Part shown: piece by piece, positions 38,542 to 46,544 of the stretch
Position numbering within the stretch: the stretch's first letter is position 1
Layout: each line of letters begins with the position of its first letter
DNA from: Acidimicrobiia bacterium
GTDB taxonomy: Bacteria; Actinomycetota; Acidimicrobiia; Spongiisociales; ZC4RG35
DNA length: 64,000 nt
Assembly: GCA_017577575.1 (NCBI GenBank)
Contig: PKRG01000008.1
Span: 44,341 to 108,340 of the forward strand
Direction of reading: 5' to 3'
Program-made: the position numbers and the translations under genes
Notes under the pieces: model-generated
Databases searched by the model: none
What the model saw: the letters and a program-made list of their open reading frames with translations, nothing else
What the model was told of the DNA's origin: nothing

Positions 38542-39443
38542 AGTCGGGTTTCGTCTCCGTCGTGGGACGGCCGAACGTCGGCAAGTCGACGCTCGTGAAC
38601 CGGATCGTCGGCCGCAAGGTGTCCATCACCTCGTCGCGTCCGCAGACGACCCGGTCTGCGATCCGGGGTGTCTACACGCAGCTCGGAGCCGACGGCGAGC
38701 CGGAGTACCAGATAGTGTTCGTCGACACTCCTGGCCTGCACCGCCCCCGCACCGAGTTGGGCTCGCGCCTGAACCGCCTGGTGTACGGTTCGCTGGCGGA
38801 AGCCGACGCCGTCGTCTTCGTGCTCGATGCCACGGCCCCGATCGGGCCCGGCGACCGTCTCATCGCCGAGCGCCTCAAGGAAGCGGAGACGCCGGTGATC
38901 GTCGCCTTGAACAAGACCGACGCCGCTTCCCGCGCCGAGGTGGTCTCCCAGCTCGCCGAAGCGGGCGAGTGGGACTTCAGGGCGTACGTTCCGATCTCCG
39001 CCCTGGAAGGAGCCGGGATCGGCGAGCTGATCGGAGAGATCGTGCCGATCCTGCCCGACGGGCCGCTCTACTACCCGCCCGACCAGTGGAGCGACCAGCC
39101 CGAATCGGTGGTCATCGCCGAGATCATCCGGGAGAAGTTCCTGGAGCGCCTCCGGGAGGAGCTGCCGCATTCGCTCCTCGTGCGCGTCGAAGAGATCGAG
39201 GAGCGGGAGGACGGCTTGCTCACGATCTACGCCGACGTCATCGTCGAGCGGAAGAGCCAGAAGGGCATCGTGATCGGAAAGGGCGGATCGCTCCTGAAGG
39301 TGGCGGGATCGGAGGCTCGCGCCGAGCTGGAAGCACTGTTCGGGACGAAGGTGAACCTCCAGCTGCAGGTCACCGTGGAAAAGGACTGGCAACGCCGCCC
39401 GGCCCTGCTCGACCGCCTCGGCTTCCAGGAAGTCCCGGGGTGA
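38538..39443 (+). CDS. era: GTPase Era
   Basis: The 301-residue Era GTPase helps 16S rRNA processing and 30S assembly. G1 is GRPNVGKS (10-17), G3 is DTPGLHRP, G4 is NKTD, and the C-terminal KH domain contains KSQKGIVIGKGGSLLKVAG. Full length. It starts in an ATGA overlap with the CBS gene and ends in a GTGA overlap with the next one. Confidence 0.97.
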   Translation: MKSGFVSVVGRPNVGKSTLVNRIVGRKVSITSSRPQTTRSAIRGVYTQLGADGEPEYQIVFVDTPGLHRPRTELGSRLNRLVYGSLAEADAVVFVLDATAPIGPGDRLIAERLKEAETPVIVALNKTDAASRAEVVSQLAEAGEWDFRAYVPISALEGAGIGELIGEIVPILPDGPLYYPPDQWSDQPESVVIAEIIREKFLERLREELPHSLLVRVEEIEEREDGLLTIYADVIVERKSQKGIVIGKGGSLLKVAGSEARAELEALFGTKVNLQLQVTVEKDWQRRPALLDRLGFQEVPG

Positions 39444-40060
39444 GCGGCGTGAGCGACGTCGCCGCCGCCACCGAGCTCGCCGACCTGGCCGCCGCCGACC
39501 GTCTCGCCGAGGCCAACCTCCTGCTCGCCCGCTCCCATCGGCCAGTCGACACCGAGTCGGTGATGGGCCGCATCTCAGAGCTCGCCGCCCGGGTCGAAGG
39601 GACCGACCACCTGGCCCTGCGGAGGGTGATCGCCATCGCCGAGGGGATCGGCGGCAACGTCGACGACTACGACGCCTTGGACAACCACTTCCTCGACAGC
39701 GTCCTGGCCACCCGAAGGGGCATACCGATCTCGCTGTCGGTGCTGTGGATCGAGGTGGGGCGACGGGCGGGCATCGAGATGCAGGGGGTGGGCATGCCCG
39801 GCCACTTCCTGGTGTACGCCGGAGGCCAGCTCGTCGACCCGTTCCACTACGGGGAGGCGATCGGCTTCGACGAGGCGGCGCTGCTCGTGGCGGAAGCCCT
39901 CGGGGGCCCGCCCCGGGCCGACCGCAGCTGGTTCGAGCCCGTCGACGGCCCCCAGATAGTCCGCCGCATGCTCCGCAACCTGGAGCGGCTGTACGAGCAG
40001 CGAGGAGACGGGCGGCGCCTGGAGTGGGTCGCTGCCTGCCTGGAGGCTCTGGCCGCCTAG
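39440..40060 (+). CDS. SirB1/transglutaminase-like family protein
   Basis: The 206-residue protein belongs to the transglutaminase-like Transglut_core2 (SirB1) family: DDYDALDNHFLDSVLATRRG, IPISLSVLWIEVGRRAGI and MPGHFLVYA are the conserved blocks. The usual catalytic cysteine position lies in the SVLATRRGIPIS area and is not obviously a cysteine, so enzymatic activity is uncertain. Its role is unknown in bacteria. Two GTG codons (39440, 39449) are possible starts; the first overlaps the era stop. The stop overlaps that of the convergent dehydratase gene. Confidence 0.85.
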   Translation: MSGVSDVAAATELADLAAADRLAEANLLLARSHRPVDTESVMGRISELAARVEGTDHLALRRVIAIAEGIGGNVDDYDALDNHFLDSVLATRRGIPISLSVLWIEVGRRAGIEMQGVGMPGHFLVYAGGQLVDPFHYGEAIGFDEAALLVAEALGGPPRADRSWFEPVDGPQIVRRMLRNLERLYEQRGDGRRLEWVAACLEALAA

Positions 40061-40335
40061 GCCAGGCGGTCGATCCGGTCCGCCAGCTCCAGGTCCTTTT
40101 CGGTGACGCCTCCCTCCGAGTGGGTCGACAGCCGCAGCGTCACTTCGTTCCAGCGGATGCCGATGTCGGGATGGTGGAACGCCTTCTCGGAGACGAGGGC
40201 TACCTGGGTGACGAATCCCATCGCTTCGGTGAAGTCGGCGAACTCGAAGGTCCGCACGATGGCGTCGCCGTCTCGGCCCCAGCCGGGGTGGCGGTCCAGG
40301 AACTCGCCGATGCGCGCCTCGTCGACGGTGGCCAT
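40057..40335 (-). CDS. Pterin-4a-carbinolamine dehydratase
   Basis: The 92-residue protein is a PhhB/DCoH-type dehydratase that recycles tetrahydropterin cofactors. The signature HHPDIGIRWNEVTLRLSTH contains the active-site histidines, and GVTEKDLELADRID forms the final helix. Length matches the family. No aromatic amino acid hydroxylase is nearby, so the pterin substrate in this cell is unknown; some members have a role in molybdopterin metabolism. Confidence 0.94.
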   Translation of the reverse strand: MATVDEARIGEFLDRHPGWGRDGDAIVRTFEFADFTEAMGFVTQVALVSEKAFHHPDIGIRWNEVTLRLSTHSEGGVTEKDLELADRIDRLA

Positions 40336-40352
40336 GACCCGATAATGCCACG

Positions 40353-40850
40353 ATGCCCGAGCCTCTACCCCAGGATCCGCCGCTCGCCGGTGACGAGGCG
40401 GTGATGCTTACTTCGTTCCTCGACTACTTCCGGTCGGTGATGATCCGGAAGGTCGAGGGAGTGGACGACGAGAAGCTCCGCTGGTCCCCGGTTCCGTCCG
40501 GGACGTGCCTGGGCGGGCTGATCAAGCACCTCGCCTACGTCGAGAGGTACTGGTTCCAGTCGGTGTGGGCGGGCCGCGAGGTGGCCTTCCCGTGGACCGA
40601 CGACGACCCCGACGCCGACTTCCGTCTCGATCCGGACGACACCGCCGACAGCCTCATCGACTTCTACCGGCAGGAATGCGACGTCTCCCGCCAGATCGCC
40701 GCCGCCAGCGCCTTGGACGACACCGTGACGACGCCGAGAGGCGAGATCAGCATGCGGTGGATAGTCGTGCACATGATCGAAGAGACCGCTCGCCACTGCG
40801 GCCACGCCGATCTGATCCGAGAGCTCGTGGACGGGGCGGTAGGCGACTGA
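40353..40850 (+). CDS. DinB/DUF664 family protein, mycothiol-dependent type
   Basis: The 165-residue four-helix protein is a DinB-like member of DUF664. The conserved end MRWIVVHMIEETARHCGHADLIRE holds the metal-binding histidines, together with the histidine of GGLIKHLAYVERYWF. Actinobacterial members use mycothiol as cofactor in thiol transfer; the substrate here is unknown. The ATG at 40353 is 17 bases from the divergent dehydratase start, so promoters overlap. Confidence 0.9.
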   Translation: MPEPLPQDPPLAGDEAVMLTSFLDYFRSVMIRKVEGVDDEKLRWSPVPSGTCLGGLIKHLAYVERYWFQSVWAGREVAFPWTDDDPDADFRLDPDDTADSLIDFYRQECDVSRQIAAASALDDTVTTPRGEISMRWIVVHMIEETARHCGHADLIRELVDGAVGD

Positions 40851-40903
40851 GCTCGGGGACGTGCCGGGCCCGCGCCGGCCCGTGCGATACCCTGAGGAAA
40901 CCC

Positions 40904-41620
40904 ATGGCGATCCGCAACGACCAAGGCATCGTCCTCCGCAGCTACCCGTTCGGCGAGGCCGACCGGGTCGTGGTGCTCCTCAGCCCCAACCGGGGGAAGC
41001 TGCGCACGGTCGCCAAGGGGGTCCGCAAGACGACCAGCCGCTTCGGAGGGCGCCTGGAGCCTTTCACTCACGTGGACCTCGTCCTCTACGAGGGAAAGAA
41101 TCTCGACACGATCACCCAGGTCTCGATCATCGAGGGGTTCCCGCGGCTGCGGGCCGACCTCGACCGGGTGGTGGCGGCAGGGAGCATGGTCGAGGCGGTC
41201 GACGCCGTCGCCCAGGAAGACGAATCCTCCCTCCGCCTCTTCCTCCTGCTCCAGCGGGGCCTGCGCGCCCTCGACTCGGGGGTGGTGGGCCGCCAACTGA
41301 TCACGTCCTTCCTGCTGAAGCTCGCCGACGTCGTCGGGGTGGCGCCGGCTCTCGAGGCCTGCGCCGCGTGCGGGCGGCCCGAGGAACTGGCCACCTTCTC
41401 CTTCTCCAGCGGCGGCGTCCTCTGCCAGCGCTGTCGCGGCGACCGGGGGATGAAGCTGCGGCCCGGTCTCACCGAGTACCTGGCCGCACTCGAGCGCGCC
41501 GAGTTCACCGACCTGCCGGAGGCGGAGCCGTCGCTGGTCTCTGACGCGATGGGGGTCGCCCGCCGGTTCGTCGAATACCACCTGGACCGGTCCCTGTCCT
41601 CACTGGCGGTGCTGGGGTGA
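40904..41620 (+). CDS. recO: DNA repair protein RecO
   Basis: The 238-residue RecO loads RecA onto gaps with RecR. The OB-fold N-terminus starts DQGIVLRSYPFGEADRVV, and the zinc-binding motif C153-x2-C156 ... C174-x2-C177 is complete. Length is normal. The ATG at 40904 follows a TGAGGAAA site. The stop overlaps the uppS start (GTGA). Confidence 0.95.
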   Translation: MAIRNDQGIVLRSYPFGEADRVVVLLSPNRGKLRTVAKGVRKTTSRFGGRLEPFTHVDLVLYEGKNLDTITQVSIIEGFPRLRADLDRVVAAGSMVEAVDAVAQEDESSLRLFLLLQRGLRALDSGVVGRQLITSFLLKLADVVGVAPALEACAACGRPEELATFSFSSGGVLCQRCRGDRGMKLRPGLTEYLAALERAEFTDLPEAEPSLVSDAMGVARRFVEYHLDRSLSSLAVLG

Positions 41621-42372
41621 GCCTCGACCTGTCCGGAGTCGACCTCGAGCGCGTTCCCCGCCACGTCGGGCTCATCCTCGACGGCAACGGGCGGTGGGCC
41701 AACGCCCGCGGCCTTCCCCGGACCGCCGGCCACCTCGCCGGCGAGGCTGCACTGTTCGACACCGTCGAAGGCGCCCTCGAGCTCGGCATCGAATGGGTGA
41801 CCGCCTTCACGTTCTCGACCGAGAACTGGAGCCGCTCGGAGGAGGAAGTCGAGTTCCTGATGTGGTTCAACGAGGACCTGCTCCTCCGCCGCCGCGACGA
41901 GCTCCACGCCCAGGGCGTGCGGATGCTGTTCGCCGGGGACATGGACGACCCCCGCATCCCCGACCGCAACCGCCGTCACATGGCCGAGGCGGCGGAGATG
42001 ACCGCAGGCAACGATCGCTTGAACCTGGTCTTCGCCTTCAACTACGGGAGCCGCCGCGAGATCGCCCGAGCTGCGGCGGCGATCGCCGCCAAGGCCGCCG
42101 CCGGCGAGATCGACCCCGAGGAGGTGGACGAGGACACGGTCGCCGCTCACCTGTGGGTCCCGGACATGCCCGACGTCGACCTCGTCATCCGCTCGTCGGG
42201 CGAGCACCGGCTGTCCAACTTCCTCCTGTGGCAGTCGGCGTATGCCGAGTTCTATTTCCCGGGGATCCTGTGGCCGGACTTCAACCGCCACCACCTGGTG
42301 GAGGCGGTGCGGGAGTACCAGGCCCGGGACCGGCGGTTCGGGTCCGCCCGCGACGCCGTCGGCGGTAACTGA
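41617..42372 (+). CDS. uppS: Isoprenyl (undecaprenyl) diphosphate synthase
   Basis: The 251-residue cis-prenyltransferase makes the polyprenyl carrier for cell-wall synthesis. ILDGNGRWA (20-28) holds the catalytic aspartate D22, FTFSTENWSR follows, and the C-terminal SSGEHRLSNFLLWQSAYAE binds the diphosphate. Chain length of the product cannot be told. It is coupled to recO and converges with the response regulator gene. Confidence 0.96.
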   Translation: MSLDLSGVDLERVPRHVGLILDGNGRWANARGLPRTAGHLAGEAALFDTVEGALELGIEWVTAFTFSTENWSRSEEEVEFLMWFNEDLLLRRRDELHAQGVRMLFAGDMDDPRIPDRNRRHMAEAAEMTAGNDRLNLVFAFNYGSRREIARAAAAIAAKAAAGEIDPEEVDEDTVAAHLWVPDMPDVDLVIRSSGEHRLSNFLLWQSAYAEFYFPGILWPDFNRHHLVEAVREYQARDRRFGSARDAVGGN

Positions 42373-42375
42373 GGG

Positions 42376-43035
42376 TCAGCCGCCTGGCTTGACCAGGCCG
42401 CTCTCGTAGGCGGCGATCACGAGGCCGGCGCGGTCGTGGACCCCCAGCTTGGTCATCGTGCGGTTGACGTGGGTCTTGACGGTGGCCGGGCTCAGGTAGA
42501 GCTCTTCTGCGATCTCGGAGTTCGACATGCCCTCGGCGACGAGGGCCAGGATCTCTTTCTCCCGCTCGGTCAGGCCGTCGAGGAGCTCCGCCCGGCCAGT
42601 GTTGAGGCTGTCGGCGAACGTCTCCAGCAGCCGCCGGGTGACGGCGGGAGCCAAGAGGGCGTCGCCGGCCGCCACCACCCGGATGGCCTTGCGCAGGTCA
42701 TCGGGCTCGACGTCTTTCAAGAGGAAGCCGGCGGCCCCGACCTTCAGCGACTCGAAGATGAGCTCGTCGTCGTCGAAGGTGGTGAGCATGATCACTCGGG
42801 TGTCCGACAGGCCGGGGTCGGCGACGATTCGCCGCGTCGCCTCGATCCCGTCCATCTCCGGCATGCGGATGTCCATCAGCACGACGTCGGGCCGGAGGCG
42901 TCGCGCCTCGGTCACCGCCGCCCGGCCGTCGGCCACCTCGCCGACCACTTCCATGTCTTCGGTGCGGCGGATGAGCTGGGACAAGCCGGCGCGCACCAGC
43001 GTCTGGTCGTCGACGATCAGGACTCTGATGCTCAC
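42376..43035 (-). CDS. NarL/LuxR-type response regulator
   Basis: The 219-residue regulator has a receiver domain with D9-D10, phosphoacceptor D55 in LMDIRMPEMDG and the lysine of LLKDVEPDDL, followed by a LuxR-type helix-turn-helix (LTEREKEILALVAEGMSNSE, then SPATVKTHVNRTMTKLGV). It should be phosphorylated by the upstream kinase, whose stop codon overlaps its GTG start. Targets are unknown; the cotranscribed copper protein is a candidate. Confidence 0.96.
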   Translation of the reverse strand: MSIRVLIVDDQTLVRAGLSQLIRRTEDMEVVGEVADGRAAVTEARRLRPDVVLMDIRMPEMDGIEATRRIVADPGLSDTRVIMLTTFDDDELIFESLKVGAAGFLLKDVEPDDLRKAIRVVAAGDALLAPAVTRRLLETFADSLNTGRAELLDGLTEREKEILALVAEGMSNSEIAEELYLSPATVKTHVNRTMTKLGVHDRAGLVIAAYESGLVKPGG

Positions 43036-44183
43036 CTTGGGATCCTCGCTGCCACCCTGAACCCGCCGTCCTCCAGCGGGCCCGCCTCCAGTCTGCCTCC
43101 CAGCGCCTCGGCCCGCTCCCGCATCCCCCGGATGCCGTGGCCCTCGGCGAAGTCGCCTGCTCCTTTGCCGTCGTCTGTGACCTCGACAGACACCTCGTCG
43201 GGGCCGTGGACCACGGCCACCTTCGCCTTGGCGGCGCCCGAGTGACGGATGATGTTGGTCAGCGACTCGCGCACGATCGAGGCGACGACGATCTCGGTCT
43301 CGGTGTCGGCGGGGGCGCCCTCCACCTGCAGGTCGACATCGAGGCCGTGGATTCCCGCCACGAGGTCTTCCAGGTCCGGTGGGGTGGTGGGATGGGACCT
43401 GAGGCTGCCCACCGTCTCCCGCAGCTGGCTGATGGCATCCGACGTGGCGGCGATGATGGCCCGAATCGAACGGCGGGCCTCGTCGGTGTCGGTCTCCAGC
43501 ACCTCCTCGGCTACCCGGGCCTGCACGCCGATGCCCGCCAGCGAGTGGGCGACGATGTCGTGGATCTCCCGGGCGATGTGGAGGCGCTGCTCTGACAGGC
43601 GGGTGCGGGCCACGGCGTCGCGTTCGGCGGCCACCGCCCGTTCCCGCTCTCGGATCTCGCGTTCGAGGAGGCGGTGGTTGAGGATCATCGCCCCCGCCAG
43701 GATCACCGTCACCGCCACGAAGATCTCGGTGACGATGTCGGACACGACCGCCAGCACGTCGCCCTCGGGCTCGAAGACGAACCGCCAAAACGAGGAGCCG
43801 GCGACCACGCCACCCGCCACCCAGCTCGCCGCCTTCCAGCGGCCGAGCAGGGCGGCATTGAAGAGGGCCGGGGCGATCGGCCATGTGGCCCCGACGGCCC
43901 CGAAGCCTTGGATGTAGTAGACGGCGAGGATGGCGAGGCTGGCGTAGAGAACGAGGAGCGGGTACTTGCGCCGCACCAACAGCAGCGCTCCCATCAGGAT
44001 CATCAGCCCGTAGGCGCGCCAGTCGGGTGGGCGGGCCTCCGCCTCCCAGGGGGTCGCCACGCGCAGGCACAGAGCGCCCGCCACGACTACCGCGGCGAGC
44101 GCATCTGTCAGCCATCGACGGGCGGCGGTCCTCTCCACCCCCGTCACGTTATCCATGCCGGGTCTCGTCGGCTCAGACTCCAT
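43032..44183 (-). CDS. Sensor histidine kinase (HisKA_3 type)
   Basis: The 383-residue kinase has four to five membrane helices (about 25-170), a HisKA_3 dimerisation domain with H208 in REIHDIVAHSLAG, and an HATPase_c domain with SLTNIIRHSGA (N box) and DDGKGAGDF plus GHGIRGMRER. There is no large extracellular sensor, so it probably senses something in or near the membrane. The ATG at 44183 overlaps the cupredoxin gene by 11 bases; an ATG at 44156 is an alternative. It is coupled to the response regulator. Confidence 0.95.
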   Translation of the reverse strand: MESEPTRPGMDNVTGVERTAARRWLTDALAAVVVAGALCLRVATPWEAEARPPDWRAYGLMILMGALLLVRRKYPLLVLYASLAILAVYYIQGFGAVGATWPIAPALFNAALLGRWKAASWVAGGVVAGSSFWRFVFEPEGDVLAVVSDIVTEIFVAVTVILAGAMILNHRLLEREIRERERAVAAERDAVARTRLSEQRLHIAREIHDIVAHSLAGIGVQARVAEEVLETDTDEARRSIRAIIAATSDAISQLRETVGSLRSHPTTPPDLEDLVAGIHGLDVDLQVEGAPADTETEIVVASIVRESLTNIIRHSGAAKAKVAVVHGPDEVSVEVTDDGKGAGDFAEGHGIRGMRERAEALGGRLEAGPLEDGGFRVAARIPR

Positions 44184-44535
44184 CCGCCTCTACGACAGTG
44201 ATCGTGCCCTTCATGAACGGGTGCGGGGCGCAGAAGTACTCGTAGGTTCCCGCCTCGTCGAAGGTGTGGGTGAACGTGCCTTCCGCCTGGAGAGGGCTCT
44301 CGAAGTCGTCGAACACCACGTTGTGCTCCATCGGGGCGTCGTTCCAGACCCAGGTCACCGTCGTTCCCTCCACGATGGTCACCGTCCCGTTCTGGAACTC
44401 CATGTCTTCGATCGTGATGACCGAGTCGTCCACCGGGGCGGCGGCAGCCGCCTGCGATGGGCCGTCGCCGTCGGTGTCGACACAGGCGGTCAGTGCCACG
44501 GCGGCAGCCGCGACCAGCAGGGCGAGTCTTCTCAT
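44173..44535 (-). CDS. Cupredoxin-like lipoprotein (plastocyanin/azurin fold)
   Basis: The 120-residue protein has a lipoprotein signal with lipobox L15-T-A-C18, a short acidic/Ala-rich linker and a single cupredoxin domain (about 38-118). The type 1 copper ligands are all visible: H71 in MEHNVVF, and C102, H105 and M108 in FCAPHPFMKG. It should be a surface-anchored blue copper protein for electron transfer or copper binding. The ATG at 44535 has an AGAGGAG site. It lies in one operon with a membrane protein upstream and the two-component system downstream. Confidence 0.93.
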   Translation of the reverse strand: MRRLALLVAAAAVALTACVDTDGDGPSQAAAAAPVDDSVITIEDMEFQNGTVTIVEGTTVTWVWNDAPMEHNVVFDDFESPLQAEGTFTHTFDEAGTYEYFCAPHPFMKGTITVVEADGV

Positions 44536-44555
44536 GGGGAATCTCCTCTCGGTTC

Positions 44556-44963
44556 TCATTCCTTGGCGAGAAGGGCGATCGACAGGTAGGCGCCGAACAG
44601 GGCGATGCCCAGCGGGACGTGGAAGTGCAGGAAGCGGACGTAGCCGAACCCGATCTGCATCATCACTCCCACCCAGGCGAGCGTCGCCGCGCCCGCCACC
44701 CATCGCTTCGCCTTCGCGGCTCGGATGGCGAAGACGACGACGACGAGTGACAGCGTCGCCAGCACCGGCATGGCCACGAGGGAATGGACGGCGAGCGCGG
44801 CGCCGATCCCTTCCAGGTAGGTCCCGGCGGAGGCTCCCTGGACCAATACCAGGGAGGCCATGACGGCCGAGAGGACCCGGGTCGTCCGAAGGGCCCTCGT
44901 GCCGGGGGCCTCTCTGGCCGGGCGGTGGGTGGGGTCGTGTGGCGTGGCTGTCGTTTCTCGCAT
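44556..44963 (-). CDS. Small four-helix membrane protein
   Basis: The 135-residue protein has about four membrane helices (about 26-46, 50-72, 80-104, 108-132). Histidines sit at HSLVAMP and in the last loop RFLHFHVPLG, which might bind heme or copper. I do not recognise a named family, though small subunits of this kind occur next to cupredoxins and cytochromes. The ATG at 44963 is preferred to the GTG at 44969. It is first in the operon with the copper protein, kinase and regulator; 20 bases separate it from the copper protein gene. Confidence 0.7.
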   Translation of the reverse strand: MRETTATPHDPTHRPAREAPGTRALRTTRVLSAVMASLVLVQGASAGTYLEGIGAALAVHSLVAMPVLATLSLVVVVFAIRAAKAKRWVAGAATLAWVGVMMQIGFGYVRFLHFHVPLGIALFGAYLSIALLAKE

Positions 44964-45124
44964 GGCCACGAACGTACGGGGCGGCAGGTTCGGGGTCGTC
45001 CTCCGCCCGATGGCATCTCGGTACTCCCGCCGTGGTATCCCCCGACGGGGCCCCTCAGGGTCGGTATGGGGGGATCTCCGGACGGGGATGGTGGCGCCGG
45101 CCCCTACACTTCACCGTTCCAACC

Positions 45125-46432
45125 ATGACTGTTTCTCTCGAGACCATCGCCAATCTCGCCAAACGCCGCGGCTTCGTGTTCCAGTCGTCGGAGATCTACG
45201 GAGGCATCCGCTCCGCCTACGACTACGGACCGGTCGGCGTCCTGATGCTGCGCAACGTGAAGGACCAGTGGTGGAAGTCCATGGTCCAGTGCCGGGGTGA
45301 CGTCGTCGGGCTGGACTCGGCGATCATCCAGGCGCGGGCGGTGTGGAAGGCCTCGGGCCACGAGGACGCCTTCACCGACCCGCTCGTCGAGTGCCGGAAC
45401 TGCAACGCCCGCCACCGTCTCGACAAGCTCGAGGATCCCGACCAGTGCCCCAACTGCGGCAAGCGGGGCACGTTCACCGAGCCGCGCCAGTTCAACCTGA
45501 TGTTCAAGACGCACACCGGCCCGGTGGAGTCCGACGACAACCTGGTGTACCTGCGTCCCGAGACCGCCCAGGGCATCTTCATCAACTACGAGAACGTGCG
45601 GCGCACCAACCGGATGAAGCTGCCGTTCGGCATCGCCCAGGTGGGCAAGAGCTTCCGCAACGAGATCACTCCCGGGCAGTTCGTGTTCCGCACCCGGGAG
45701 TTCGAGCAGATGGAGATGGAGTTCTTCTGCCGCCCGGAGGAGGCGCCCCGCTGGTTCGACTACTGGCAGGAGGAGCGCTTCAGGTGGTACACCGACCTGG
45801 GGATGCGGGAGGAGAACCTCCGTATCCGCCCCCACGACCCCGATGAGCTGTCCCACTACTCGGCGGGCACCGTCGACATCGAATACGCATTCCCCTGGGG
45901 ATGGGACGAGCTCGAGGGCATCGCCAACCGGACCGACTACGACCTGCGCGCCCACTCCGAGGCGTCCGGTGAGGACCTGAGGTACTTCGACCAGGAGACC
46001 AACGAGCGCTTCTTCCCCTATGTGATCGAACCGGCGGCCGGGGCTACCCGGACCATGTTCGCCTTCCTGATCGACGCCTACCACGAGGAGGAGGTGAACG
46101 GAGAGCAACGGGTCGTCCTCAAGCTCGACCCCCGTCTGGCTCCGTACCAGGTGGCGATCCTCCCGTTGTCGAAGAAGCCGGAGCTCACGGAGCCGGCGTC
46201 GAAGATCGCCGACTCGCTCCGCAGCGAGTTCATGCTCGAATACGACGAGACGCAGTCGATCGGCCGCAGATACCGGCGCCAGGACGAGATCGGCACGCCG
46301 CTCTGCGTCACGTACGACTTCGACTCGATCGAGGACCATTCCGTCACGATCCGCCACCGCGACACCATGAAGCAGGAGCGGGTCTCGATCGACCGCCTCG
46401 CCGAGGCGCTGCGAGACGCCCTGAAGAACTGA
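45125..46432 (+). CDS. glyS: Glycyl-tRNA synthetase, dimeric type
   Basis: The 435-residue class II synthetase charges tRNA-Gly and is of the single-chain dimeric type. Motif 1 region YDYGPVGVLMLRNVKDQWW, zinc-like cysteines C90, C93, C108 and C111, motif 2 SFRNEITPGQFVFRTREFEQ and motif 3 EPAAGATRTMFAFL are present, as is the anticodon domain. The ATG at 45125 fits the N-terminus. The 161-base gap upstream holds no T-box features that I can see. A long hairpin follows the stop. Confidence 0.96.
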   Translation: MTVSLETIANLAKRRGFVFQSSEIYGGIRSAYDYGPVGVLMLRNVKDQWWKSMVQCRGDVVGLDSAIIQARAVWKASGHEDAFTDPLVECRNCNARHRLDKLEDPDQCPNCGKRGTFTEPRQFNLMFKTHTGPVESDDNLVYLRPETAQGIFINYENVRRTNRMKLPFGIAQVGKSFRNEITPGQFVFRTREFEQMEMEFFCRPEEAPRWFDYWQEERFRWYTDLGMREENLRIRPHDPDELSHYSAGTVDIEYAFPWGWDELEGIANRTDYDLRAHSEASGEDLRYFDQETNERFFPYVIEPAAGATRTMFAFLIDAYHEEEVNGEQRVVLKLDPRLAPYQVAILPLSKKPELTEPASKIADSLRSEFMLEYDETQSIGRRYRRQDEIGTPLCVTYDFDSIEDHSVTIRHRDTMKQERVSIDRLAEALRDALKN

Positions 46433-46450
46433 CCGGGGGCCTCTAGACCG

Positions 46451-46499
46451 TTTTGTGGTCCGGAACCGGCGCTGACGCGGCCGGTTCCGGACCACAGAA
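46451..46499 (+). terminator. Long hairpin between glyS and dnaG
   Basis: A perfect 17-bp inverted repeat (46454-46470 with 46480-46496), extended by three further pairs (one a G-U), has a 9-base loop and lies 18 bases after the glyS stop. It is the strongest stem in this part of the window and probably ends glyS transcription. A U-tract is missing on the plus strand, as in many high-GC terminators. Confidence 0.65.
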
Positions 46500-46544
46500 T
46501 GGCTCACCCGCCGGATCGAGCGGGGGCCTCCTTATCATCTGGAC

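Noticed and set aside
44964..45124. T-box leader before glyS
   Set aside because: No AGGGTGGNACCGCG box or terminator/antiterminator pair is visible.
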